Positions 28,040 to 36,526 of a DNA stretch of 64,000 nt are shown here, piece after piece. Under the pieces are notes generated by a model that ran no database searches, was not told the origin of the DNA, and worked only from the letters and a program-made list of their open reading frames with translations. Source of the stretch: Lachnospiraceae bacterium (GTDB taxonomy: Bacteria; Bacillota; Clostridia; Lachnospirales; Lachnospiraceae); assembly GCA_030524525.1 (NCBI GenBank), contig JAUNGI010000006.1, forward strand, positions 1-64,000, in the 5' to 3' direction. How positions within the stretch are numbered: position 1 is the stretch's first letter; the number at the start of each line of letters is the position of its first letter. The position numbers were made by a program, and so were the translations under genes.

Positions 28040-30433
28040 GTGTTTCGGCAGGAATTTCTGAGATTATGGAATCACCGTATTTTGTGGCTGCTGCTGATTC
28101 TTTTGCTTGGCGTGAACGGGGCGATGTTCTGGCGGCAGTTTCATGCGCAGAAGCAGGGCGGAGGCTATACGACAGAACAATATAAGGAGCTTTGGGAGCG
28201 GCTGCGGGAGTATCCGGAGGAGGAGCGGCAGACGGTTTTTGAACAGTGGCGGAGGAATGCGGATGTTTTGTTGTTTTACTCGTCGGATATGCCGCCGGAA
28301 ACGCTGACAGCGGTTTTCGATCCGGAAGAAACCGGCTGGGTGCTTGTTCTTTTGGAAGAGTATCATGAGCATCCGGAGGAGGTTCTGCTTACCGGGGAAG
28401 TCGAATGCGACGTCCAGCTTTTGACTGCGGTCGCCGGGGAAATACAAACGGTCGCGGAATACCCGGAATATCGTCAGGAGATGAAAGCGCGGGGCGAGCT
28501 TCTGCTTTCCGGTTCCATCCTGACGCAGCAGGAGAATACCTACAATATCCGGAATCTGGAAAAGACGCTGAAGGATTTTTCGGAAGCCGAGATGCCGGAG
28601 ATCAAAGGGATCTATGACAATTCCAAAGGCGTGGAATCCGTTTCCTTTTCGGTGACAGGGCCTTGTTGCCTTGTACTGCTGCTGTATGCGGCGGCAGAAT
28701 TGTTTGTTTACGAAAAAGAACAGGGCTTGGAAGCGCTGGTACGGACCGCTGCAAGGGGACGGCTTCCAAGGCTGCACGGCAAGCTGCTTGCATTTACGGC
28801 GTTTTCCGTGCTTACAGGCAGCCTGTTTTTCGCAGAGAACCTTTTTCTTGCACAGACTGCCTTTGGTCTGGGGGATTTGACGAGGCCGATCCAGACCGTG
28901 GAAGCTTATGTGTCGTCGCTGTATAACTTTACCGTCTGGGAATATCTGCTTGCCTTATACGCTCTTTGGCTGCTTGCCCTGATCGTTTGCGCCATGCTGA
29001 TGGCGGTCTGCACGGTGCCGGTGCGCAGTACGCAGGGCTGCGCCCTGCTGGCGGGAGCGATTTTAGGAACGGAGTATGCGCTGCATGTTTCCATTGGAAG
29101 CACCTCGCATTTATCCGCTTTCCGGTTTGTCAATCTTATTGGCGCGCTGCCGGGGGACGAGGTTCTGGCGACCTACCGAAATATCAACCTGTTGGGGTAT
29201 CCGGCTTCCTATCCGAAAGTTATGCTCGGTCTGTGTGCCGTGCTTCTGATGAGTTCTTATGTCGTGCTGGCGTTCAGCTTCGGCAGGCGATATACGGAGC
29301 GGATCGGGCGCAGCCTTTTTCCGAGGCTGCGTAGAAAAGAACGCAGAGAGCTTCCGGTATATTCGGTTCGCCTATGGCAGCAGGAGCTGTATCGGATCGG
29401 AATTTTGCGCAGGGGGCTTGTGATATTCCCCGTACTGCTTCTGTTTGGAGCTTGGTGGATCGTAGATATGTATCAGCCGCCCGAAGAGAGTGCGGATCAG
29501 CGGTATTATCAGCAATATGTTGCAAAATGGCAGGGGGAGATCACACCCGATAAACGTGCGGAGATCAACGAGGAGGCGCTGCGTTTTGCAGGGCTGGAGG
29601 AAGAATTGGAGCGTTTGCTGCAAAAGCAGGCGGAATATGGCATGAACGGCGACAGCGAGGCGCTGCGGGTGGTGGAGCTGAAGCTTATGCTTATATATAA
29701 CCAGCTGACTCCCAGAAACGCCTTCGACGCATTTTGTAGATATGTAGAATATTTGGAAAGCACGGAGGAGGGGGCGATCGTAGATCAGCGCCCCTACGAG
29801 GAGCTTTTGCTGACGGCGGAGACGGATGTTAAAGCAAGCTTGTATGTTATTCTGGCACTGCTGCTGCTCCTTCCTCCGTTTTTCTCAAAGGACAGGGAGA
29901 ACAAGATGATCGGCGTTGTCAGCGTTACCGGAAAGGGCAGGAGGCTGCTTCACCTGCGGCTTTTTTATGCGACGGTCGGCACCGTGGGGATTACCGCAGT
30001 CGCACTGGCGGCAAGGTATTATGCCGTGCAGAAAACGCTGCCCGTCTCCTCTGCCGAGCTTCGCTACTCTGCGTGCAGCGTGGAGGGCTTGTCCGAATAT
30101 TGCGGCTGGTCGCTGGGACAATATATGACCTATGCCGTGGGGCTTCGGATCGTCGGCGCGTGCATGGTCATGCTGTTGATTTTTGGGATCGTGCATATCG
30201 TTAACAAAACGGTGATACAGTGGCTGCTCTTTGCGATGCTCTTTGTGCTGCCGCTTGTGGCTGCCATGCTGTACGCTCCGCTGACGGTCGGCTGCGTGCC
30301 GCTGTCCGGTCTGATCGGAAGCGCCTACTTTATTTTGTGGCCCCGCGCTTTTCGGTGGGGGCTGCTGGCAGGCATTTTGCTGGCGGGGATTGCGTCCGAG
30401 ATTGTTATATGTAAAAAATATTCAAAAATATAG
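28040..30433 (+). CDS. large two-module ABC-2-like permease
   Basis: This 797-residue protein reads as two permease halves in tandem. Each begins with a membrane segment (about residues 12-30 and 455-475), continues with a large extracytoplasmic stretch (about 30-200 and 475-600) and ends with a cluster of five or six membrane helices. Polar parts are acidic and helical. It is far longer than single ABC-2 permeases, and the one ATPase next to it would serve as a homodimer on both halves. The start is GTG at 28040, preceded by AAGGGAG. Substrate unknown; the operon suggests export, or protection from, a peptide. Confidence 0.8.
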   Translation: MFRQEFLRLWNHRILWLLLILLLGVNGAMFWRQFHAQKQGGGYTTEQYKELWERLREYPEEERQTVFEQWRRNADVLLFYSSDMPPETLTAVFDPEETGWVLVLLEEYHEHPEEVLLTGEVECDVQLLTAVAGEIQTVAEYPEYRQEMKARGELLLSGSILTQQENTYNIRNLEKTLKDFSEAEMPEIKGIYDNSKGVESVSFSVTGPCCLVLLLYAAAELFVYEKEQGLEALVRTAARGRLPRLHGKLLAFTAFSVLTGSLFFAENLFLAQTAFGLGDLTRPIQTVEAYVSSLYNFTVWEYLLALYALWLLALIVCAMLMAVCTVPVRSTQGCALLAGAILGTEYALHVSIGSTSHLSAFRFVNLIGALPGDEVLATYRNINLLGYPASYPKVMLGLCAVLLMSSYVVLAFSFGRRYTERIGRSLFPRLRRKERRELPVYSVRLWQQELYRIGILRRGLVIFPVLLLFGAWWIVDMYQPPEESADQRYYQQYVAKWQGEITPDKRAEINEEALRFAGLEEELERLLQKQAEYGMNGDSEALRVVELKLMLIYNQLTPRNAFDAFCRYVEYLESTEEGAIVDQRPYEELLLTAETDVKASLYVILALLLLLPPFFSKDRENKMIGVVSVTGKGRRLLHLRLFYATVGTVGITAVALAARYYAVQKTLPVSSAELRYSACSVEGLSEYCGWSLGQYMTYAVGLRIVGACMVMLLIFGIVHIVNKTVIQWLLFAMLFVLPLVAAMLYAPLTVGCVPLSGLIGSAYFILWPRAFRWGLLAGILLAGIASEIVICKKYSKI

Positions 30434-30443
30434 GAGGGGAATA

Positions 30444-31763
30444 ATGAAGAAGAATTTTTTATGGGGACTTCTTTTATTGCTTCTGATCGGCAGCCTGACG
30501 TCCTGCAAGAAGGAAGAAGAAAAAGGCAGCGGAAATCCGACGGGAGCCGGGCAAACGAGTGAATGGCAGGGACTTCCCGACTTTGGCGGACGAACCTATT
30601 TTGTCGATACGGCGTCGGATCTCAAATCCGTAAACTCACAGGGGATCTTTGAAGTCAGCGGAGGACTGCTCAGCTACGTCAGCATGGAGGAGGGAAAAGC
30701 GGGGCAAAGCATGGTGTTATGCAGCGACCTTTCCTGCCGCCATGTGCACAGCGATCCGGAAAAGGACATACCGATAACCTGTGAGGCGGAGCCGCCTCAT
30801 GGCGTTGGCTATGTTGTTTACGAAGACGGTTATGTTTATGTGATCTCGCAAACTCCGTATATAACCGATTATGGTTTGTATGTCCAGCGGCGCGCGATGA
30901 ACGGAGGCGGCTGGGAGGAGATCGCGTTTCTTCCGGGATATCTGCTGGGCGGAGTGGAAATCGTCAGCTACCAATTTGCGGAAAACGGGAAGGCGTATCT
31001 TGCCGTATTGCAAATGCAGGAGGTTGACATGGCGTTCGGATCCCTGCAAAATTCCTGCTTTGGCGTGATGGAGCTGACCTTGGCCACTGGCGAATACCGC
31101 ATGATCGTGCCGGTGAAGGACGATGCGTATCAGAACGTGTATTACATGAATTTACTTGGGGATTCATTCGTTTACTGCTATGTTTCGACCCCGGCTTCCA
31201 TGTTGGAAGAGCTGAAGGACGCGGAGTTCGACACGGTGGCGGAGGAGCTTTACAAGAAATCCACAACAAAGGTCGTGACGGTAAATATGGATACGCTGGA
31301 GCAGACGACGTTTGGAGAATACGGTCAAAAGCCACTCTCCGGGCAAGAAGAAACGGACTCCTTCTTTGTGGACGTCAGTAAGGACGGCGTCGTTTACGTG
31401 GAGGATGGGACGGCATATCTGAAGTGTTATGGAGAAGATACGGTACACGAGCTTTTTGAAGTGCCAAAAGGCTATTCCACAATCTCCATGCGGTTGTCCA
31501 ATGCTTGGCGGATACAGCTGGGGTCTTTTCAGGCAGGGAACTTTAACGTGAAATCCGTTTACGATGTGGAAAAGGACGGTACGGTTACGCCGAGGGAAAG
31601 CGGCACGTCTCTGGCGGATATCAGCATGTGCTTGGAAAACGGTTATTCTTTTGTCAAATTTCAGAATTCCGAAAGGTGGGGAAGCAGCGTCTGCCTTGTG
31701 GGGGACGAAGAGATCCGGAACAATCAAATGCCGGAAACGGTATATTATTTTTACAATGAGTAA
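30444..31763 (+). CDS. lipoprotein of the Clostridia surface-sensor type, unknown
   Basis: 439 residues. The lipobox is SLTSC with Cys21, followed by a Lys/Glu/Gly-rich linker. A Cys-rich element CSDLSCRHVHSD with a later Cys (about residues 92-112) resembles the CxxxxCxH motifs seen in DUF5050-like lipoproteins of Lachnospiraceae. The remainder is repetitive beta structure (YFVD, YVVYEDGYVYVIS, VVYVEDGTAYLK) consistent with a beta-propeller. It closes the five-gene operon, 10 bp after the permease. Confidence 0.75.
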   Translation: MKKNFLWGLLLLLLIGSLTSCKKEEEKGSGNPTGAGQTSEWQGLPDFGGRTYFVDTASDLKSVNSQGIFEVSGGLLSYVSMEEGKAGQSMVLCSDLSCRHVHSDPEKDIPITCEAEPPHGVGYVVYEDGYVYVISQTPYITDYGLYVQRRAMNGGGWEEIAFLPGYLLGGVEIVSYQFAENGKAYLAVLQMQEVDMAFGSLQNSCFGVMELTLATGEYRMIVPVKDDAYQNVYYMNLLGDSFVYCYVSTPASMLEELKDAEFDTVAEELYKKSTTKVVTVNMDTLEQTTFGEYGQKPLSGQEETDSFFVDVSKDGVVYVEDGTAYLKCYGEDTVHELFEVPKGYSTISMRLSNAWRIQLGSFQAGNFNVKSVYDVEKDGTVTPRESGTSLADISMCLENGYSFVKFQNSERWGSSVCLVGDEEIRNNQMPETVYYFYNE

Positions 31764-31818
31764 GGTGCATGCCTCTACCGCACGTTGAATCTGCCCGTCA
31801 ATTTCGCCGGAGCGGTTA

Positions 31819-31848
31819 TTGCGGAGGTCTGTCGGAATTCGCTATAAT
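31819..31848 (+). promoter_or_regulatory. probable sigma-A promoter of the HTH-PurM gene
   Basis: TTGCGG (31819-31824) and TATAAT (31843-31848) with an 18-bp spacer lie about 47 bp before the start. The -35 is weak, as would suit a regulated promoter, possibly autoregulated by the HTH domain of its own product. Confidence 0.65.
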
Positions 31849-31895
31849 AAATGCAGAAGACGCGGCAGGGCTGCGGGGAACGGAGGAAAGCAAAC

Positions 31896-33146
31896 ATGCT
31901 TCAGGGCGAAAAAATCGGGCAATTTTTGATGGAGCGGAGGAAGGAGCTGGGCATGACGCAGCAGCAGCTCGCGGAGCGGCTGCATGTCTCGTTTCAGGCG
32001 GTATCAAAGTGGGAGAACGGAGTTTCCTTTCCGAATATTGAGGTCCTGTACGATCTGGCGGTGGCTCTCGAAGTAACGACCGACGAGATCCTGCTTGGCA
32101 GCAGGCGGGAGGCGGAAGGGCTGTCCTACAGCAAGGCGGGGGTCGATATTGCCTATACGGACGCGATCAAGCAGGAGATGGCAAAGCGTCTGGAAACCCG
32201 CGATCCGCGGGTTCTGAACGGCTTGGGGCCGTTTGCGTCTCTGTATGATATTTCCTTTCCCGCCCTTCGCGAGCCGGTTTTGGTTCTGAAATCCGAGGAG
32301 CCCGGCTCCAAGCAGAAGCTGGCGATGGAGTACGGCTATACGGAATCCATCTGCCACGATATGGTCAACCATCTGGTAAACGATATCGCGGTCATGGGAG
32401 CCAAGCCGCTGGCGGTTCTCGATACGATCGTCTGCGGAAACGCCGAAAAGGCGACGATCCAAAGCTTGGTCAAGGGCGTGTCGGAAGCCTGCAGGGAAAA
32501 CGAATGCTCTTTGGTGGGCGGGGAAACGTCCATTCAGCCGCTTGTGCTGGACGCAGGCGTTTATGTGCTGACGGCGACCGTGGCGGGCATTGCGGAGAGA
32601 TCCCGGATTATCGACGGTTCGAAGATTCGGTCGGGCGACGCGGTTCTGGCGGTCGCCTCCAACGGTCTGCACACGAACGGCTATTCGCTGGTGCGTCTTC
32701 TGATGGACAAAAAGCCCCGGATCAAGCTCGACAAGATCGAAGGTCTGGCCTTTATCGAGCAGATCATGAAGCCGCACACGCCGTATTACCGGGCGGTCAA
32801 GGAGCTGTTCGGAAACGAGGCGCTGCACGGGATGGCGTATATTACCGGAGGCGGCATCGAGGGCAATCTGTGCCGGATCGTGCCGGAGGGGCTGTGCGCC
32901 CGCATGGATCTGGCAAAGCTGCGGGTGCCGGAGCTGTTTCGGTATATTCGCGCGCAGGGGAACGTCAGCGACGCGGAGATGCTCCGCACCTTCAACTGCG
33001 GCGCGGGTCTTGTGCTTGTCGTGGCAAGGGAGCGGAAGGAGTTTTTTCTGCGTCATGTGCGGAGGTTTTACGATTGCTATGAGATCGGCGTGATCGAGCC
33101 CGGCGCGGCGAAGATCGTATTGGAAAACCGCCTGAACTGGCTGTAG
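31896..33146 (+). CDS. XRE-type DNA-binding domain fused to a PurM-like (AIR synthase) domain
   Basis: 416 residues. Residues 7-61 form an XRE helix-turn-helix (MTQQQLAERLHVSFQAVSKW). From about residue 78 to the end the chain follows AIR synthase (PurM): YSKAGVDI, VNDIAVMGAKPLAVLD (about 161-176), LVGGETS (206-212), IDGSKIRSGDAVLAV, and the C-terminal GGGIEGNLCRIVPE. The usual nucleotide-binding signature DGVGTK is replaced by SEEPGSKQ (about 133-140), so full AIR synthase activity is doubtful. A sensor that binds a purine intermediate and controls transcription is an attractive reading but is inference. ATG 31896 follows CGGAGGAAAG. Confidence 0.85.
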   Translation: MLQGEKIGQFLMERRKELGMTQQQLAERLHVSFQAVSKWENGVSFPNIEVLYDLAVALEVTTDEILLGSRREAEGLSYSKAGVDIAYTDAIKQEMAKRLETRDPRVLNGLGPFASLYDISFPALREPVLVLKSEEPGSKQKLAMEYGYTESICHDMVNHLVNDIAVMGAKPLAVLDTIVCGNAEKATIQSLVKGVSEACRENECSLVGGETSIQPLVLDAGVYVLTATVAGIAERSRIIDGSKIRSGDAVLAVASNGLHTNGYSLVRLLMDKKPRIKLDKIEGLAFIEQIMKPHTPYYRAVKELFGNEALHGMAYITGGGIEGNLCRIVPEGLCARMDLAKLRVPELFRYIRAQGNVSDAEMLRTFNCGAGLVLVVARERKEFFLRHVRRFYDCYEIGVIEPGAAKIVLENRLNWL

Positions 33147-33178
33147 GCTTCGACCGAAAACCGATTGCCCGCAGCCTA

Positions 33179-33226
33179 AAAAACAGCCTGAAGCGGCGGC
33201 TCTGTCGGCACCGTTCAGGCTGTTTT
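33179..33226. terminator. bidirectional terminator between convergent units
   Basis: AAACAGCCTGAA (33181-33192) pairs with TTCAGGCTGTTT (33214-33225), with A-rich DNA before it and T-rich DNA after it. It can end both the HTH-PurM transcript and the minus-strand rubrerythrin operon. Confidence 0.85.
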
Positions 33227-33248
33227 CCTATTCGGAAGCTATTTTCTG

Positions 33249-33866
33249 TTAAGCGTTCACTTTCTCAAAATCCGAAGCCGGATGTTTGCAGAGAGGGCAG
33301 ATATAATCTGCCGGAAGCTCTTCACCCTCGTAAATGTAACCGCAGACCGTGCAGCGCCATACGGTTTTGCTCCCGGCCTTCGGTGTTTCCGGCTTGGGCT
33401 TGATATCAGACTGGTAATAAGCATAAGTAGCGGAGGGAGAGGACGAAAGCACCTCCATGTCATCGACATGAGCGATGAACAGGGTGTGGGTGTCTAAGTC
33501 AATCGTCTGCTCCACGGTGGCGCTGATATAGCCGTTGGTTCCTTCGGTGAGATAGTAAAGTCCGTTTTCGCTGCGCTTGCAGGAGTTGTAGCCGTCAAAT
33601 TTATCTGCCGTCCGTCCGGATTGGAAACCGAAGTGCTGAAATACGGCAAAGCCTGCCTCTTCACTCAGGATAGAGAGATTGAACTTGCCGGAGGCCTTTA
33701 CCAGTTCGTGCGTATAATTCGCCTTGTTGACAGCGATACTAATCCGGTTGGGCTCCGAGGTCACCTGACCGGCGGTGTTAATGATGCAGCCGCTGTCTTT
33801 TCCGTTATAGCGGGAGGTCAGGACGAAGAGACCGTAGGTCAGTTTGTACATTGTTTTTTTGTCCAT
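33249..33866 (-). CDS. flavoprotein-rubredoxin fusion (high-molecular-weight rubredoxin type)
   Basis: 205 residues. The N-terminal 160 form a flavin-reductase-like FMN-binding split barrel (NTAGQVTSEPNRISIAVNKA). The C-terminal 45 form a rubredoxin with WRCTVCGYIYEGEELPAD and CPLCKHPASDF. Such proteins in Moorella pass electrons from NAD(P)H to oxygen- or NO-reducing flavodiiron proteins or to rubrerythrin. It is the last gene of a three-gene operon with rubrerythrin, which fits an oxygen-stress role. Confidence 0.9.
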   Translation of the reverse strand: MDKKTMYKLTYGLFVLTSRYNGKDSGCIINTAGQVTSEPNRISIAVNKANYTHELVKASGKFNLSILSEEAGFAVFQHFGFQSGRTADKFDGYNSCKRSENGLYYLTEGTNGYISATVEQTIDLDTHTLFIAHVDDMEVLSSSPSATYAYYQSDIKPKPETPKAGSKTVWRCTVCGYIYEGEELPADYICPLCKHPASDFEKVNA

Positions 33867-33877
33867 AGTCCATCCTT

Positions 33878-34615
33878 TCAGGTCATGGCGGCGCCGTCCA
33901 CATTAATAACCGCTCCGGTCACATAGCTTGCGGCGTCGCTCGCCAGATAGAGGTAGGCGTTCGCAACGTCCTCCGGCTCGCCCACGCGTCCAAGCGGAAT
34001 ACCCGCGGAAATGCGCGCCACCATTTCCGGCGGCAGAGCGGCGACCATATCGGTCTTCGTTACGCCCGGTGCAACGGCGTTGACGCGGATCTGATCCTTG
34101 GCAAGTTCTCTTGCCAGAGACTTGGTCAGACCGTTTACGGCAAACTTCGTGGCGGGATAGCCGCAGCCGGAGGGCTGACCGTACAGGCTGACCATCGAGC
34201 TGGTGTTGATGATCGAGCCGCCGCCCTGCTCCTTCATGATCCGAGCCGCCGCCTGCGAGCAGACAAAAACCGCTTTCAGGTTGACGTCGATCAGCTTGGT
34301 GAATTCTTCGAGCGTGTAGTCGTACAGGCTGCTTCTGGAAGAAATTCCGGCATTGTTTACAAGAATGTCGAGACGGCCGAAGCGCTCCCGCACCGATGCG
34401 AAAGCGGCGGCGACCTCCTCCGGGCTGCACAGATCGGGGCAGATGCCCATGACGCGCTCGGCGTATTCCGGAAGCTGCGCCAGCGCCTTATCCACCGTTT
34501 CCTGACGGGAACCGGCGATCGCCACGTTCGCTCCGTTCTGAAGGTAGAGCTTGGCAATGGCAAAGCCGATCCCTCTCGTTCCGCCGGTGATGACGGCAGT
34601 TTTTCCTTTTAACAT
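33878..34615 (-). CDS. short-chain dehydrogenase/reductase, FabG-like
   Basis: 245 residues of a classical SDR: the cofactor loop TGGTRGIGFAIA (residues 10-21), NNAG, the Ser of INTSSMVSLYG and the catalytic YPATK (about residue 151). Arg in the first loop region suggests NADP preference. The C-terminal GAVINVDGAAMT is typical of 3-oxoacyl-ACP reductases, but the substrate cannot be fixed. It lies between rubrerythrin and the rubredoxin fusion with spacings of 18 and 11 bp. Confidence 0.88.
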   Translation of the reverse strand: MLKGKTAVITGGTRGIGFAIAKLYLQNGANVAIAGSRQETVDKALAQLPEYAERVMGICPDLCSPEEVAAAFASVRERFGRLDILVNNAGISSRSSLYDYTLEEFTKLIDVNLKAVFVCSQAAARIMKEQGGGSIINTSSMVSLYGQPSGCGYPATKFAVNGLTKSLARELAKDQIRVNAVAPGVTKTDMVAALPPEMVARISAGIPLGRVGEPEDVANAYLYLASDAASYVTGAVINVDGAAMT

Positions 34616-34633
34616 ATTCGTGCCTCCTTCGCT

Positions 34634-35170
34634 TTAATAATTCTCTGCATGGATCTCAAAGTAGCTCTGCGGATGCGCGCAGGTCGGGCAGATCTCCGGC
34701 GCTTCCGTGCCGACAACGATGTGTCCGCAGTTGCGGCATTCCCATACCTTGACCTCGCTCTTGGCGAATACCTCCGCCATTTCCACGTTGTGAAGCAGCG
34801 CGCGGTAGCGCTCCTCATGGTGCTTTTCGATGGCGGCGACCAGACGGAACTTTTCCGCCAGCTCCGGGAAGCCCTCCTCGTCGGCAGTCTTGGCAAAACC
34901 GGCGTACATATCGGTCCATTCGTAGTTCTCGCCTTCGGCGGCGGACGCCAGATTGCTTGCGGTATCGCCGATCCCGTTCAGCTCCTTGAACCACATTTTC
35001 GCATGTTCCTTCTCGTTTTCGGCGGTCTTCAAAAACAGTGCCGCGATCTGCTCAAAGCCGTCCTTTTTCGCCTTGGAAGCGAAGTAGGTGTATTTGTTGC
35101 GGGCTTCGGATTCGCCGGAAAAGGCGGTTCGCAGATTTTTCTCGGTTTGTGTTCCTGCATACTTTGACAT
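34634..35170 (-). CDS. rubrerythrin
   Basis: 178 residues. The ferritin-like four-helix part has the iron ligands in [23 protein letters not shown], and EKHHEERYR. The C-terminal rubredoxin-like part has CRNCG and CPTCAHPQ. The enzyme reduces peroxide in anaerobes. The start at 35170 ([13 protein letters not shown]) gives the family N-terminus. First gene of the operon, just downstream of a strong promoter. Confidence 0.95.
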   Translation of the reverse strand: MSKYAGTQTEKNLRTAFSGESEARNKYTYFASKAKKDGFEQIAALFLKTAENEKEHAKMWFKELNGIGDTASNLASAAEGENYEWTDMYAGFAKTADEEGFPELAEKFRLVAAIEKHHEERYRALLHNVEMAEVFAKSEVKVWECRNCGHIVVGTEAPEICPTCAHPQSYFEIHAENY

Positions 35171-35243
35171 TGCATTGTCCTCCGGATTCTTGTTCTCCCA
35201 TAAAAACGGGCGGGAGACGGACAAGAGCCGCCTCCTGAAAATC

Positions 35244-35272
35244 ATTATATCCTAATTAAGAAGCGGCTTCAA
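35244..35272 (-). promoter_or_regulatory. sigma-A promoter of the rubrerythrin operon
   Basis: Reading on the minus strand, TTGAAG (35272-35267) and TATAAT (35249-35244) have a 17-bp spacer. It lies directly after the histidine kinase stop; no terminator separates the two, so readthrough from the sensor operon is possible. Confidence 0.8.
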
Positions 35273-35290
35273 GAGCGAACTGAAAATCGG

Positions 35291-36526
35291 CTATGCTTTT
35301 TCAAAAACGGCGGTGACGCGCAGGCTTCCTTCCCGGAGCTGCGCGAAGATCTCTCCGTTCATTTTGTGCATGAGCTGACGGCAGATAAAAAGCCCCAAAC
35401 CGCTTCCCTGCCGGTCCTTCGCATTGGAGCCGCGGAAAAAGCTGTCGAAGATGTGCGGCAGCTCCGTTTCCGGAAGGGTGCCGCCGCTGCTTGTGACCGA
35501 TACCAGAATGCAGCCGTCCTCCTCGGCGGCTTCCAAGGAGATCGCGGCGCCGTCGCCGTATTTTATCGCATTTTCCATCAGGTTCTGCAGGACCTCGACG
35601 CTCCGGTCGGGGTCGCCCTTGAGCAGGCAGTCGAAGGAAGCGGAGACGGAAAACTCCGTTCCCAGAAGCGTCAGCTTTTCCTCGTAAAAGTCGGAGACGG
35701 ACGAAACCAGCTTGGAGAGATAAAACTCGCCGGGCGTGACTTCCAGACTCAGGAAATCCTCGCGGGAGGCGAGAATGATCTGCGAGACGTAGCGTTCGAT
35801 CTCGTCGGCTTTTCTGCCGATGTTTTTTGCGACCTCCAGCTGGCGTTCCGGTTCGGGATAGAGACCCCGGGCAAGCGCCTGAGAGGAAAGCTTGATGGCG
35901 GAAAGCGGCGTTTTGATATCGTGGGAGAGCGACAGCAGAAGCGTTTTTTTCTCCTTTTGCAGAGCAAGCTCGCGCTTTTTCTGCGCTTCCAGATGCTCGC
36001 GCAGCAGATCCACGCCCCAGAGGAATTTCCCGAAGTATCGGCTTTTGGTCTCCTTCAGCGGGGGCGCCAGATTTCCCTTGGAAAGCCGGTAGGGAACGTC
36101 GGCAAGCTTCTGAAACGGAAGGAGGAGCTTTCGATGCACATAGAGAAGAACGGACACGACAAAAAGAGCGGACAGTCCCAGCAGTCCGTTCACAAGCAGC
36201 AGAAGACGCTTTTGTTCGGCGCCGCCGGTCGGAACATAGTCAAAGCGGTAGAGCTGCCCATCGATCTGCCGGAGGGCGTAGCTGTTTTCGACTTGGTAGA
36301 AGTCGGCGGAGCCGTCGGATCTCGTCACCCGGTAAACGCAGCGGTAAGAGGAGAGCGACAGCGCATCAAAGCCTTCGGCTTCGATGGTGCGGGCGATCCG
36401 GCGGATCTCCACCCGGTACGCCCTGCTGCCGCTTTCTTCCAGACGGAGCAGGCAGAGATTCGCGGTCAGAAAGAGAGCGGCGATCGCCAAAAGAACAAGA
36501 AAAAAGAGCTTGTAAAAATGCTTCAT
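35291..36526 (-). CDS. membrane sensor histidine kinase
   Basis: 411 residues. Two membrane helices (about 7-27 and 130-150) flank an extracellular domain of about 100 residues. A HAMP-like stretch and the H-box SLSHDIKTPLSAIKLS (about residue 212) follow, then NLMENAIKYGDG (N box) and GSGLGLFICRQL (G box). It overlaps the response regulator by 4 bp, so the two are coupled. With the ABC genes upstream it resembles the antimicrobial-peptide sensing and detoxification modules of Firmicutes, although here the sensor has a sizeable external domain, unlike BceS. Confidence 0.92.
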   Translation of the reverse strand: MKHFYKLFFLVLLAIAALFLTANLCLLRLEESGSRAYRVEIRRIARTIEAEGFDALSLSSYRCVYRVTRSDGSADFYQVENSYALRQIDGQLYRFDYVPTGGAEQKRLLLLVNGLLGLSALFVVSVLLYVHRKLLLPFQKLADVPYRLSKGNLAPPLKETKSRYFGKFLWGVDLLREHLEAQKKRELALQKEKKTLLLSLSHDIKTPLSAIKLSSQALARGLYPEPERQLEVAKNIGRKADEIERYVSQIILASREDFLSLEVTPGEFYLSKLVSSVSDFYEEKLTLLGTEFSVSASFDCLLKGDPDRSVEVLQNLMENAIKYGDGAAISLEAAEEDGCILVSVTSSGGTLPETELPHIFDSFFRGSNAKDRQGSGLGLFICRQLMHKMNGEIFAQLREGSLRVTAVFEKA

